Numbered from the stretch's first letter, positions 9,894 to 21,880 are shown. The stretch: 64,000 nucleotides of DNA from Costus lasius (GCA_027563935.2 CM050450.1:4633957-4697956); one strand, 5' to 3'. The notes: a model not told the origin generated them from the letters alone. A program made the numbers and translations.

Positions 9894-10060
9894 CTTGTCT
9901 CTCAACTCTTCGCCTGTGTATGTGTGGAAGCACCCTAATTATAGAACCCTCAGTTTTCTGAAAGTATCTCCCCTTTAAGACAAGTATAATTAACTCTCAT
10001 TAACACTAGCGCTGCTTCGAAGAAGATTCTTCGTTGCCTTTCCTCTCCTTTGTCCTCGAT
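9894..10060 (-). promoter_or_regulatory. Family F leader and TATA-type promoter, copy 2
   Basis: On the minus strand, TTCTATAATTAGGG lies about 45 bases before the ATG, followed by a short leader ending in GAGTTGAGAGACAAG. Further up are TTAATGAGAGTTAATTATAC and a CTTCTTCGAAG palindrome. The same sequence precedes the copies at 37.9, 38.5 and 40.7 kb almost without change. The TATA role is inferred from position. Confidence 0.5.
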
Positions 10061-10370
10061 TGCAACACAAATATTAAAAATTGACTGTGATTTATTAACA
10101 TATAAATACATGACTTCTAATTTGTCCTCCATTGCAATATAAATATTAAAAAATGACTGTGATTTATTAACATAGATTATCTTTGTCTTAATTTTCTTCC
10201 AACTGTCCTCAATATTGCAATATATTTATGCATATATTAAAAAATGTCCTCCATTGCAATTGTGGACACGACTTGTAATTTGTCCTCCATTGCAATATAA
10301 ATATTAAAAAATGACTGTGATTTATTAACATAGATTATCTTTGTCTTCATTTTCTTCCAGATGTCACTGG
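10061..10370. repeat. Tandem repeats in the family F upstream region
   Basis: GTCCTCCATTGCAATATAAA followed by ATTAAAAAATGACTGTGATT and ATTAACATAGATTATCTTTG occurs about three times, with partial units between (near 10058, 10126, 10240 and 10285). This is an expanded version of a segment that is single in the related flank at 8230-8330. A scrap of frame G follows at 10360-10420. Confidence 0.6.
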
Positions 10371-10420
10371 GACCGCCTCAACCACCACGCGTTGGCCGAA
10401 AGTCCAAACCAACTCGCATA

Positions 10421-10732
10421 ATTGTGATTAAATATCATAATTATAGGAGGGATTTTTTTGCGTAATGATTAAATAATAAATTCTACCCGCTATTTCGATA
10501 AATTATAAGTAATTGGTATCGAATGTGCATAATTTTTTTAATTATAGAATGACTCATATGATTTGAGCAAGGAGTCGAATCAATAAAGTTGATCAGGACG
10601 TTTAGCCCCGAATCAATCAACATATTTCATAGTATACTTAGTTAATCAGTTCGACACGTTTAGCCCCGAATGATAAGACATTTTTTCTACTAATGGTAGG
10701 CAATCTATTGCAAAGGGTGTTTTGTTGGTCTA
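10421..10732. other. AT-rich flank with duplicated phrases
   Basis: This repeats phrases from 8690-8800 (GGAGGGATTTTTTTGCGTAA, TTCTACCCGCTATTTCG) and from 4060-4130 (CGACACGTTTAGCCCC, AATGGTAGGCAAT). No gene is seen. A minus-strand LTR begins at its right edge. Confidence 0.4.
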
Positions 10733-11188
10733 AAATTTCACTAGATCATTATTTAAACAAAAAAAATAAAATTATAGATTATTAAGTAATAATACTCGTA
10801 AAATATATTTAAAAGAGAGTTAGAAAGATAGAACTCAGAGGCACGTTGCGGCTTGTCTTTAGGTAAAAATCCGGGTTCTCATGCGAGTTAAATCTGAATT
10901 AAACATCCAAGATACAATCGAATATTCCTCTCCTACAGGCACGATCGTAGCTTTTAGCAACAAGCAATAAAATCAGAAATTCAAGAACATAACAAAAACA
11001 ATGAAAAAGAAGAAAATGAAGAAAAAGGATGAGGGGAAAGAGGAGCTCAATTTCATCAATCTCATGAGATTTGTCCTAGCCATTTAAAGGCTTAAACCCA
11101 TCCTTTTTTAATCCGATTGTGAATTAGATTAAAAGGAAATGTTAGCAGCTAATATTAAATAGTTTTTTTTTAAAATTTTATTCCAACA
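10733..11188 (-). mobile_element. Copia LTR, minus strand (456 bp)
   Basis: The sequence runs from TGTTGGTC at 10733 to CCAACA at 11188. It is followed by ATCCCCCACAAAATT, the reverse complement of a polypurine tract. In minus orientation this is the start of a 3' LTR directly after its polypurine tract. Related LTRs lie at 25226-25649, 44799-45225 and, on the plus strand, 62137-62486. Shared LTR landmarks include GTATTCCTCTCCTAC and the cacgat string. Confidence 0.7.
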
Positions 11189-12690
11189 ATCCCCCACAAA
11201 ATTAAAAAAATTTGAATATAATTAAACTTAATAAAATGATTAAATGAATTTAAATTGTTGTTCATACTTATATTATGCGGTCAATAAAGTGCACTTAAAA
11301 GCATAAACTTGACTTTGTAAAAATATTTTCATTTGAAGAAAAGATAATGACCTAGACTTAAACTACATCCCTTTGACCCAGATTTCAACAAATCCACATA
11401 CAATACAGGGTTTGTCCAATTGCGGGGTTGCGCATTTTTGGTCTGCGAGTGTATCTTCATGAGAGCTTATGAGGATTGTTTATGTCCTCAGCCACGATTG
11501 TATACGGACTTTTTCATATAGAAAGTTTCTTACAAGAGATGAGTGTAGAGGTTAATCTCATGATAATTAACCAATTTGGAAAATTTTTCTTACCTCTACA
11601 ATATGAAGCACAAAATGTATTCTCAAGAATGGGAGTAGAATATCAACTCTATCATATAGATATTGTTATACACCGTAGTATTTTACAAATTTTATTTTTA
11701 AAGTGCTTCCCGGTTAATCAATTAGTTTGTTATTACCACATTGAACCTCCTTCAAGGGATCTCCAATCATAGAGATTAGGTTCCCACCACTTCGAGGCCT
11801 ATTTTCAGACTAATCTCATTCCTATATACCTTCAAGATTATAATCTTGGGCAAGCTTTGGTCAAGGCAATAGCTTTGTTGTGCCCAGTCTCTATAAAAAA
11901 AAAAGAGTTTCAAATATTTTATTCTTGAATTTAGAAAAAGAAAAGATATTTTAAGCAGCAAATAGACATAAATATTTAATTAGGCCTCTAGTTGCTCTTA
12001 TAATAAAGAGAAGCCATTTTAATTAAATTTTCTATCTTTAAATTAGTTTTCAAAGTCATTTTAATTTTAAGAGAATTAAATTTTTTTTATTTGCATAATA
12101 AATATTATTATGTATAATATAATCATGAGTCTCGTTATAAATACCATATAAATTATGACATTTATGTTTTACATCAAGTTTAAATTTTGCATAATGTCTA
12201 TAAATATTATTTTAAATATTTAGATTACACATTATGCTCATTTTTAATCTCGCCCAGCCAAATTAAGTTGAATAAAAGGATCAAATATGATACAATTATA
12301 AGTTATACTATAAATTAGGTCCGCACAGTTAGGATCATTAGCCTAGTTTACATATGACATTACCATTTTTTTTAAAAAAGTTTTGAGATATTAAAATTTA
12401 AATTAAATTATATGATAAATTTTTTATTATAAAACAAAACAAAATATGTTTTATTAAAACAAAATTAATTCTATTTAAGATAGAACTATTAATCTATTTT
12501 AAGGTGATTTTATTAAATTATTAGTTTGTATTTATTTATTTTTGTATCTTACCACTTGGAGTTGCTCTTCCAGCAAACTAATAGGTTTTATTTTACAACC
12601 GCTGCTTTTGCAGTGACTCTACTTTATTATTATTATCAATTCATGATAATTAGTTTGTATTTATTTATTTTTGTATATTTATTTTTGCAG
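11189..12690 (-). mobile_element. Copia 3' non-coding remnant
   Basis: This is internal sequence of the same minus-strand element, homologous to 25650-27300 and 45226-46950 in order: the polypurine tract, GTGCACTTAAAAGCATAA, the GGGGTTGCGCATTTTTGG module at 11424, GGTTCCCACC near 11779, CCTCTAGTTGCTCTTAT near 11982, and AGCCAAATTAAGTTGAATAA near 12257. No gag or pol remains and no second LTR was found, so the element is truncated. The open frames at 11476-11772, 11776-11961 and 12526-12786 have no protein-like features. Confidence 0.55.
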
Positions 12691-12740
12691 TGTCAATTCA
12701 TGATAATTATTTTTTATAATGTCAATATTAAGATCTTACA

Positions 12741-12760
12741 TGTAGTATCAAAGCGAGGTT
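12741..12760 (+). promoter_or_regulatory. tRNA primer binding site
   Basis: TGTAGTATCAAAGCGAGGTT directly follows the 5' LTR. It resembles the common plant site TGGTATCAGAGC, complementary to the 3' end of initiator methionine tRNA, with about two changes. Its position fixes the LTR end. Confidence 0.7.
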
Positions 12761-13510
12761 GTAGAATAAATAATTTGTCCGTTTAATATTTTGGAACGAA
12801 TTAGTTTGCACATGATTTCTACTAAGATTGTAATATTCGCATATGATTCGTTTATAGTTTTATTTGAAGTTTTTGTTGATTGTTCTTTTCGCATCTGCCT
12901 TTTGGATAATAAGAGATGCGATTTGTGTTGATTGTTGATTGTTCCTTTCAAGTAACGTTACGTGGCAATTATGTAAATAAAGGGAAAAAGAATAATGTCA
13001 CACAATGATTACTTGTTCACGTGTTCCTACCGAATCAACTTTTTAATGTTATAAACTCAAAGTTTTATCTTATGAGAAATTATTATGAAGTTTTAAATAA
13101 TGTTTTGGTATTCGGTAACGTTATTTATATAGTTGTAGAAAATTTGTAGATATACAGTACATTTTTATTAACCGTCATGACTTATATTTCATGTATAATT
13201 GAACATCTGTGTTTATAGACGTAACTATACCAGGAAATATTGAATGAATATGAAGTTTATAAAGTTTATATTTCCTGATCTACTCTCTGTTTAGTATGAA
13301 ATATTTATGTTTAAGTTTATAAATTAATAGTTAATTGTTAAATATAATTATGTATCCAAAGATGCTAATTATATTTGACAATATTTATTGGAAAGTTTCA
13401 AAGCATTTAATTGATGACAATACAGTGTTGGGCTTACCCAAAGGAAACCTACAATATATTTGATGTTTTAAATATCTGAATCCATAATTGATTGAGCATT
13501 TTATGTTTGA

Positions 13511-14373
13511 GCAGCTATTTCTCTTCATTCACATGCTTTTTCTGTTACTGTGTTCAATGGTTTGAACTTTTTTGAATGGTGCGAATAAGTCAATTTCCAC
13601 TTAGGTGTTTTGGATCTTGACTTAGCACTATTAGAAGAAAAGCCTATTGCCATTACTGATAGGAGCAGTGAGGAAGAAAAGTCAAACTATAAAGCATGGC
13701 AAAGATCAAACAGATTATGTCTTAGCTTCATGCGAATGACAATTGCTAACAACATTAAGACTACAATTCCACAAACTGAAACTACTAATGAGTATCTTAA
13801 GCTTGTGGAAGAACGCTTTCATTTTGCAGATAAATCTCTTGCAGGAACATTAATGGCTGAACTCAGGACCATGAAGTATGATGGGTCGCGAAGTATGCAG
13901 CAACATGTCCTAGAGATGACAAATATTGCAGCAAAACTAAGGACCCTGGGTATGACGGTTGATGACTCCTTTTTAGTGCAATTCATAATGAACTCTTTAC
14001 CTCTGAGTATGGGCCTTTTCAAATTAACTATAACACTATAAAGGACAACTAGAATGTTAATGAATTGGACAGTATGCTTACTCAAGAAGAAACAAGACTT
14101 AAGAAGCAAGGAGTTCATTCAATTAACCTTATAGGTCAAGGAGCAAGTACGCCAAAGGCCAAGAAATTTAAGAAGAAAGCACCTGCTAAAGTATCACAGG
14201 TTGCTAATGTAAATAGGAAGGAACAAAAGACAGATAAATGTCACTTCTGTAAAAAGGATGGACATTATCAGAAAGATTGTCTAAAACACAAGACTTGGTT
14301 CGAAAAGAAATGTACTTCTGACCTTTTTATATGTTTTGAACTAAACTTAACTGAAGTTCCTTCTAATTCTTAG
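13511..14373 (+). pseudogene. copia gag (capsid and zinc knuckle)
   Basis: The reading starts FNGLNFFEWCE, continues after an in-frame TAA (13586-13588) with VNFHLGVLDLDLAL, and contains the UBN2-type gag core (IPQTETTNEYLKLVEERF, SLAGTLMAELRTMKYDG). A one-base deletion near 14003 shifts the frame: in the next frame EYGPFQINYNTIKDN reads on to a TAG and then NVNELDSML. The nucleic-acid-binding zinc knuckle CHFCKKDGHYQKDC (C-X2-C-X4-H-X4-C) is intact at about 14238-14280. Gag would form the particle. With two stops and a frameshift it is not translatable as one protein. Confidence 0.8.
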
Positions 14374-14770
14374 TAGCTTGATTCTGGTTCTACAACTCAT
14401 GTTTCCAATATGATGCAGGGATTCCTTACAATCCAAACCATAAACCCAATTGAGAACTTCTTATTTATGGTAAATCGAAAGAATGTCTCAATTGAAGGCA
14501 TGGGGACTTATAGATTAGTGTTAGATTCTGGCTATCAGTTGGATTTAATGCAAACTCTCTATGTACCTGCAATTTCTAGAAACTTAATTTGAGTTTCAAA
14601 ACTTGATGAATGTGGGTTTGATATTAAGTTTGGGCATAGGATGTTTTAATTTATTTAAACATGATTCTTGTATTGGCTCTGGAATTCTTATTGATGGTTT
14701 ATATAAATTGAAACTGGATGTTAATTTTTCTGAATCCCTATTTTGTATTAATCATTCTATTTGATGTAAG
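14374..14770 (+). pseudogene. copia protease
   Basis: The aspartic protease active site reads LDSGSTTHVS at about 14382-14410, just after a TAG. Downstream, the family landmarks VSIEGMGTYRLVL and LYVPAISRNLI are visible, followed by a TGA near 14590 and further stops. It would process Gag-Pol. It is decayed. Confidence 0.75.
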
Positions 14771-15697
14771 CGTAGCATGATGAAAGAAAGTTCTGCTTTC
14801 TTGTGGCATAAGCGTTTGGGTCATGTATCCAAAGAAAGATTAGTAAAAGATTAAATTCTTCCAGATTTAGATTTTACTGATCTTGATATATGTGTGGATT
14901 GCATTAAGGGAAAACAAACCAAACATAATAATAAAAAGGCTACAAGAAGCACTCAGTTCCTTGAAATTATACACACTAATATATGTGGACCTTTTGATAC
15001 TTCATCCTTTAGTGGAGAGAAATACTTTATCACCTTTATAGATGTTTCTTCACAATATGGAAATGTCTATTTACTTAATGAAAAATCTCAAGCTGTAAAT
15101 GCCCTTGATGTATTTATAAATGAGGTTGAAAGGCAACTAGATAAGAAAGTGAAAATCATTTGGTCTGATAGAGGTAGTGAGTATTATTGTAAATATGATG
15201 AGTCAGGACAATGTCCTGATCCATTTGCTAAACTTCTTGAAAAGCATGACATATGTGCTCAATATACTATGCCAGGAACACCTCAACAAAATGGTGTTGC
15301 GGAAAGGCGTAATAGAACATTAATGGACATGGTTAAGAGTATGATGAGTAATTCCTCATTACCCAAAACTTTGTGGATGCATGCACTTAAAATTGCTGTG
15401 TATTTGCTGAATAGGATTCCTAGTAAGGCAGTTCCTAAAACTCCTTTTGAGTTGTGGACTAGTAGGAAACCTAGTATGAGGCACCTTTATATTTGGGGAT
15501 ACCCAGCAGAAGCACGAGTTTATAATCCACATGAAAGAAAATTAGATTCTCGAACTGTTAGTGGTTACTTTATTGGTTACCTAGAGAAATCTAAAGGGTG
15601 TAGGTTTTATTGTCCAAACCATAGTCCAAGAATTATTGAAACAGCTAATGTCAAATTTATTGAAAATGGAGAAGTTAGTGGGAGTGCTGAAAGATAA
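14771..15697 (+). pseudogene. copia integrase, first catalytic Asp changed
   Basis: The zinc-binding HHCC region is present: LWHKRLGHVS, an in-frame TAA, then [10 protein letters not shown] near 14892. In the catalytic core the first aspartate position reads HTNICGPF, where relatives have HTDICGPF, so it is Asn. The second Asp ([10 protein letters not shown]) and the Glu ([11 protein letters not shown]) are kept. The C-terminal GKE-type region [19 protein letters not shown], then [18 protein letters not shown], is complete. The 267-codon open frame from about 14894 to 15697 is the longest intact part of the element. Loss of one of the three catalytic acids would abolish strand transfer. Confidence 0.85.
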
Positions 15698-15700
15698 ATT

Positions 15701-16997
15701 ATGGATATTAATGAAATTAGGGTTGATGTTCCATTGCCCATAAATGTTCCAATATCCATATCTACATCAAATGTTGTCCCAACATTGGAGAAACAAAATG
15801 ATGTTGAGCAACATTTGAATGAAGCAGCACCTCATGAAGTAACTAAGTTACATCCAACTGACATAAATGAACCACATGGGATAGCCTTAAATAAACATAT
15901 AAGGATAAGAAAGTCGGCTATTCCTAATGACTACGTGGTTTATATGCAAAAGTCAGAATTTGATTGTGACATTTATAAAGATCCTGTTTCATTTTCACAA
16001 GCCATAGAAAGTAAAGAGTCTGATAAATGGATTAATGCCATGAAAGATGAATTAAACTCAATGACACAAAATAATGTTTGAGATCTTGTTGATTTGCTAG
16101 AAGGTTGTAAACGAGTTGGATGTAAATGGGTCTTTAAGACCAAACATGACTCGAATGGTAATATAGAACGATATAAAGCCAGACTTGTTGCCAAAGGTTA
16201 TACTCAAAAGAATGACATAGATTATGTAGAGACATTTTCCCCTGTCTCAAAGAAAGACTCATTAAGAATAATTATGACACTTTTAGCTCAGTTTGATTTA
16301 GAGTTACACCAAATGGATGTGAAAACAGTCTTTCTAAATGTGGATCTTAAAGAAGAAGTTTACATGGATCAACCCGAAGGTTTTTACCATAGAAGGAGAA
16401 GGTCACATGGTGTGTAAACTTAAGAAATCAATATATGGACTAAAACAAGCTTCTCGACAATGGTATATTAAGTTTAATGATACCATAACATCTTTCGGTT
16501 TTTAAGAAAACACTGTTGATCGGTGTATATATCGAAAGATCAGTGGGAGTAAGTTTGTATTTTTAGTTCTATATGTTGATGATATTTTGCTTGCTGCTAA
16601 TGATTTAGGATTATTGTATAAGACTAAAGATTTTCTCTCTAAGAATTTTGAAATGAAAGATATGAGTGAGGCATCCTATGTGATTGGAATTTCAATATTC
16701 CGGAATAGATCACAAGGATTGGTAGGATTGTCTCAGAAAGACTATATCAAGAAAATTCTTGAGAGATTTCATATGGATAAATGTTCTCCAGGAATTGTTC
16801 AAATTCAGAAGGGAGATAAATTTAATCTTATGCAATGTCCAAATAATGATACAGAACGAAAGGAAATGGAATCTATTCCATATTCTTCAGTTGTTGGCAG
16901 TTTAATGTATTTGCAAACATGCACAAGACCAGACATTAGCTTTGCAGTTGGAATGGTAATCCTGGTATTGACCATTGGAAAGCTGCAAAGAAAGTGA
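15701..16997 (+). pseudogene. copia reverse transcriptase
   Basis: The RVT_2-type RT shows CKWVFKTKHDSNGNIERYK, ARLVAKGYTQKNDIDYVETF and [20 protein letters not shown]. The catalytic YVDDILLA follows near 16575. Defects are a TGA at about 16079, a frameshift near 16380 in the T run after the PEGF motif (reading then continues as [20 protein letters not shown] in another frame) and a TAA near 16502. The catalytic aspartates are unchanged. Confidence 0.85.
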
Positions 16998-17539
16998 TGA
17001 GATATCTTCAAGGAACGAAAGACTATATGCTCATTTATAGAAGATCTAATCCATTTGAAGTGATTGGATATTCGAATTTAGACTTTGCTGGATGCATTGA
17101 CAGTAGAAAGTCAACGTTTGGTTATTTGTTCCTACTAGTAGAAGGAGAAATTTCATGGAAAAGTGTCAAATAATCTGTTATTGCTTCATCCACTATGGAG
17201 GTAGAGTTTGTAGCTTCCTTTGAGGCTACAATTCATGCATTATGGCTGAGAAACTTTATTTCAGAGCTAGAGATTGTTGATACAATTTCTAAGCCATTGA
17301 AAATTTATTGTGATAATTCTGCAACAGTTTTCTTTTCCAAGAATGATAAATACTCTAGAGGTGCAAAACATATGGAGTTAAAATATTTTGCTGTGAAAGA
17401 AGAAGTTCAGAAACAAAGAGTGTGTATTGAACACATTAAGACAGAACTTATGACTGCAGATCCTTTATCTAAAGGATTACAACCAAAGACATTTAAAGAA
17501 CATGTTCAAAGAATGGGTCTTGGTTGTAATAATGATTGA
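16998..17539 (+). pseudogene. copia RNase H
   Basis: Landmarks are WKAAKKVMRYLQGTKDYML, SNLDFAGCIDSRKSTFGY, the STMEVEFVASFEA segment with the catalytic Glu, YCDNSATVFFSKN and KHMELKYFAVKEEV. A TAA near 17171 replaces the usual Gln in the K(Q)SVIA segment. The C-terminal KGLQPKTFKEHVQRMGLG is intact up to a normal stop near 17537. Confidence 0.85.
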
Positions 17540-17905
17540 TTGTAATGATGCTTTAACACTCTTGAGCTCAATAATATGTTTCTGATTTTATTGTTAATTT
17601 TCATGTTCACTATGTTTGTGTACACCTAATTGACATTGAATAAGAAATAAGATGTCTATGAGACACTAACGTGGACCATTATGAATTTTATATCTTTTAT
17701 GATACCTAACTTATTAAATTACTAATGTAGTGGTATATGGAAGGAAGTATACGATGCTACAGTGTACAACCGCCATAACCCGCATTATGTGAATTTAGTA
17801 AGTTGAGGTAAATTATGTTGATGATGAAGATTTGATTTTGATTATGCGAACTTAATATTTTCACTATTAAAATTAAGTATTGGAATATCAGGCCAAGTGG
17901 GAGAA

Positions 17906-18343
17906 TGTAAGAATTATGGCCCGAATTAATGGCTATATTTCTTAATGATAAATTTAATGATTTGATATTTACCTTCCTTCTTGGTTCAAATTCTATCCTT
18001 AATAGTGGAATCAAAATCAAATCGCATCAATATTCAATTAATGGAAACTTGATGGACGTTTCATATAAGGAAACACAGATATAGTAATTTGGTCCTCTCT
18101 CTATCTCAATATATACATGAAAGGGGTCTCTTCCATCGAGACGGGTGTTGAAAGGAGATCAAGTGAGAGAAACCAAGTTCCTCAACCTTGGTGATTTTCT
18201 ATTCTCATCGATCAAGATGTCTTTCGCATCAGGTACATATTTATATTATTATTTTTGTGACGATTATTTATTCGAAGATCCAAAATTTTATGATGTCAAT
18301 TCATGATAGTTATTTTTTATGATGTCAATATTAAGATCTTACA
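17906..18343 (+). mobile_element. copia 3' LTR (438 bp)
   Basis: It begins TGTAAGAATTATGGCCC just after the purine-rich tract GCCAAGTGGGAGAA and ends AAGATCTTACA. Its last 50 bp match 12691-12740, the surviving end of the 5' LTR. The right flank CTACA would be the target duplication, but its left partner is lost with the truncated 5' LTR. Confidence 0.85.
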
Positions 18344-20657
18344 CTACAGTCTTTATGAGATGGTTTCTTACAAGTAATGGGGATCCCTAGATGCTTAAAG
18401 GGAAAGGAACCCGGTTGAATACCAAGTATTCCAATAATAGAATGTTGTAGGTCCTCTTGGCATGAAGCAGAAAAAAGAATCTCAGATTTTGTTTTGTTCA
18501 TCCTTAATCCTGTCTCATTTGCAAAATCATTGAGTACCTTAGAAATGCAGCAAGCTGATCTCACTCTTGCCTTGGAAAAAATAATAATATTATCTGCAAA
18601 TTGGAGATTAGTTATAAATAGGGTTCAGCATTTTTTGTGCAACTGAAAATCTTCACTGTCCACCTCTTTGCATAATAAATCTGTAAGACACTGCATTACC
18701 ATAACAAATAGGTAAGGAGCCATAGGACATCCTTGTCTAAGCCCACGTGTAGCTTTAAAGAATCCAACATCTCTCCCATTGAGGTTTATGGAATAAGTGG
18801 GAGATGAGATACAAGCCTTGATCAATTTGATCATATGTCCAGGAAATTTGTAAGCCTTTAACATGCTTATAATAAAATCCCATCTCACTGAATCATAAGC
18901 TTTTTGTAGATCAATCTTTATACACATATTTGACCTACTATTATTTTTGTGATAGTTTGCAAGTAAGTCTTGACATAATAATATATTTTCCTGGATGAGA
19001 CGTCCCTGGATAAATGCATGTTGATTCAGATCAATTAAATCAGGTAGGATCCTTTTTAATCGGTTTGCCAAAACCTTGGCAATGAACCGATAAATCAATT
19101 ATTTACAGACAGAAATCAGTCTAAATTCAACAAAGGATCTAGGATTTGGAACTTTGGGGACTAAAGTGAAAGAAGTGATGTTAACTTGCTTTAAGAGATT
19201 GTCTGTATTAAAGAAATCCATAATTGCTACTAAAACATCCCTTTGAATAATGCCCCAACATGCTCTAAAAAAAACCAGCATTAAACCCATCCACACCCCG
19301 GGCTTTATCAATGTTCGCTGATAGGATAAAATTTTCAATTTCAGAAGTTGATATTGGATTTTCTAATATTCTATAGCTACTTGGGGACAAGGAATTTCTA
19401 TTGTGTATTGAGGGTTCCATGCACGCTGGTATCTCTGGACCAAGAGCCTCATGAAAATATTTAGTGGCTTCCTGATATAATTGTTCCCCTAGCACATATT
19501 CACCTTTTGAGTTTTGGATGGTCAATAAAGAGTTTTTGTTCCTTCTAGATTTTACACTATTATGAAAAAAAAACTTGTTGTTAGAATCTCCTAAAGATAT
19601 TCGTAGGTCCCGAGATTTCTGTCGAAGAGCTGCTTCCTCTTGCTAATTAAAATGAACTCTCTGAGCTTTTATTAGTCTTTCATCAATAAATCTATCAAGA
19701 TTTTGAGAGTCAGTTTGCATATCCCTTTGAATCTGTTCTAATTGAAGCAACAACTTATCTATAACTATTAGCACGCATCTGACTCGCCCATTGTTTTAAT
19801 GCAAATTTAACTTGTACAGTTTCTAGATGAGAATAAACATAGTAGTCCCTCTACAACAAATAGCTTTCCATGTGTTTTGAACTAGAGAGAACATAGAATC
19901 AAACTGTGTCCAATAGTTAAAAAAATGAAATTGAGAACCCTTGTGATTTAAATCACTGCCAATTAGCGATACCATCACAGAATGATCTGATATGGATGGA
20001 GGTAGGTTCACAACCTCAACATTCAAAAAATTGTGAGTCCATTCTCTATTCGCTAACACTCAATCTAGCTTAAACCAAATGCACTTATCCCCCTACTGAA
20101 AATTTGTCCAAGTATAAGTTGGTCCTCTCCATTTAAGATCCAACAATTCTAATTCATGTAACATATCAGCATTGCACATCAACTCAGAGGAAAGAACAGA
20201 ATGGCCTCCTAATTTATCCTGCAATGAGAAGATCATATTAAAATCCCTTAGAATCAAACATGGTTGATTTGCATCATATGATTTTAGATGATGCTAGATT
20301 TTAGAACGTTTGGACACAGTGTAGAGGCCATATATGATTGATAGTCTAAACAAAAACCTTCCACCAATATCATATAGAACCCCTGTAATAATCTATTCAG
20401 ATATATCTATAACTAGGACACTAAAAAAATTTGGATTCCATAGCCACTATATACGCCCCTTAGAAATATGATTATAATTGAAACAAGAATTCCAGCCAGG
20501 TGCTAGGGAGAGATTAACAGAAGTAGAATTTTTCTCATGAACTCTAGTGTCCAATAGACAAAACATTTGGATAGAGAAATGGTTTTGAAGATCTTTTATT
20601 GCTTGCTGTTTTCAGGAGAGTTCAATCCCCTTATATTCCAACATAAGATTGAAGACA
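18344..20657 (-). pseudogene. LINE ORF2: endonuclease and reverse transcriptase
   Basis: The endonuclease starts near 20655 with ILCWNIRGLNSPENS. It includes a degenerate RDFNMIF motif (relatives usually have GDFN), then WTHNFLNVEV and the C-terminal ISDHS box near 19975. The RT follows: FTLVPKVPNPRSFVEFRLIS, a stop, then ANRLKRILPDLI, NQHAFIQGRLIQENIL, CIKIDLQKAYDSVRWDFI, GLRQGCPMAPYLF and LQFADNIIIFSKA. The catalytic FADD box is thus changed to FADN. Stops occur at about 20595, 20395, 19097 and 18640. The frame runs into the copia LTR at PITCKKPSHKDC. Confidence 0.85.
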
Positions 20658-21880
20658 TTATGTGATTTGAGAAGAGGGGGGATCAAAGCTCTTAGAATCC
20701 CTATTTTCCTTAGCATTTTTATCTATCGGATCCTGCCTAAGTGAATTGTCAGGAGGAATTGCCTGTATAATTGTCTTCCCCTTTCTACCTTTCCTCTTTT
20801 TTCCATTTTGCACAGGGATATCCACATCTAGATCTCTATCAATTTTTTGAATTATAGCAATATCTTGTTCAACCACCGGAATAGAAAGGGAGGTTGGCTA
20901 AATCAATTCATCATCCTTCTCAAAGGATAAATCATTAGCAACATATAATTCTCTTTCTTGGGGATTTTGACTAATAGGATCATTAGAAGTTTCAACATCA
21001 ATCGAGTTTACCAGAAGGTCAAGTTGGGGGATCTGAGGGTTAGTGTCCACAGCTGAGCAAGAAGCATTTTTTGGGACCCAGATTTCATTAGTGATCCTAG
21101 AAGGACATTTATCACCTTTGTGTCCAAAAATACCACCCATGGCACAAGCAGAAGGATGCCATTCATATTCAACGTGAAGGGGAATAGCAGCTCCATCATT
21201 CAGTGAGACAAAAATTTCAGATATAAAGTCAGCTTTTGCATTCATCTCAACACACCCTAGAATATGAAATTCTACTTTTAGAAGCCGTGGCCTGATTCAT
21301 ATAAAAAGGTTGGCCAAGTGCACTTGTAATTTGAATAATAATTCCTTTAGACCACCACTTCAACAGGAGATTATATAATCGAAGCCATATTGGGGGTGTT
21401 GAGAAATCCATTTTCATTAACATAGAATCAGCTTCCCATTGTTTTAAAATAAGTATTCTGCCAAAGAAGAACCAAGGACCTCCTTCTAAGACTTTCAATT
21501 TATCTGCTTCATTGTGAAATCTAAAGAGAAGAAAGCCGGTAGAGAGAGAAAACATTTCCATTTCACCTTGTAATGTCCATATCTCTTGAGCTTTCTATTT
21601 AATAGCATGAAATGAAATGCTGGACTCGCGCTAACAAAATATCCCACAAGAGAATTCTGCCAGTATTGAATATTTTGAGCTAACTCATCCTAGGGGCAGT
21701 AATTTTTATTGCACCATTCTTAAGAGGGATAGGGATATGATGAAGCTCACAACTAGTGGTATGAGAACAAGAAAACAAAGATCTCCATGATACCTGCCTA
21801 GTATTACCTTTCATATCTCCATGAGCAACTGCATCCATAGGCTTATTCTGATCCTCTTGAATTTGAGAAATATCACCCAT
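20658..21880 (-). pseudogene. LINE ORF1 (DUF4283-like with zinc knuckle)
   Basis: It starts at MGDISQIQEDQNKPMD (ATG near 21880), continues with SWRSLFS and, after two or three stops around 21560-21700, with FLLFRFHNEADKLKVLEGGP and WFFFGRILILKQWEAD, typical of the DUF4283 domain of plant LINE ORF1 proteins. The nucleic-acid-binding region VEYEWHPSACAMGGIFGHKG, then DKC, corresponds to a CX2CX4HX4C knuckle with one Cys replaced. A basic stretch (GKKRKGRKGK) near 20800 may be a nuclear signal. It would coat the LINE RNA. Confidence 0.75.

Larger units (their letters stand above)
12691..18343 (+). mobile_element. Ty1/copia element, 5'-truncated
   Basis: Only the last 50 bp of the 5' LTR survive (12691-12740, ending AAGATCTTACA). 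A primer binding site, gag, protease, integrase, RT and RNase H follow, in the integrase-before-RT order that defines Ty1/copia. The 3' LTR (17906-18343) is complete, with inverted ends TGTAAGA and TCTTACA. Several stops and frameshifts make it non-functional. Its right end lies inside the LINE, so it inserted into the LINE or recombined with it. Confidence 0.85.
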
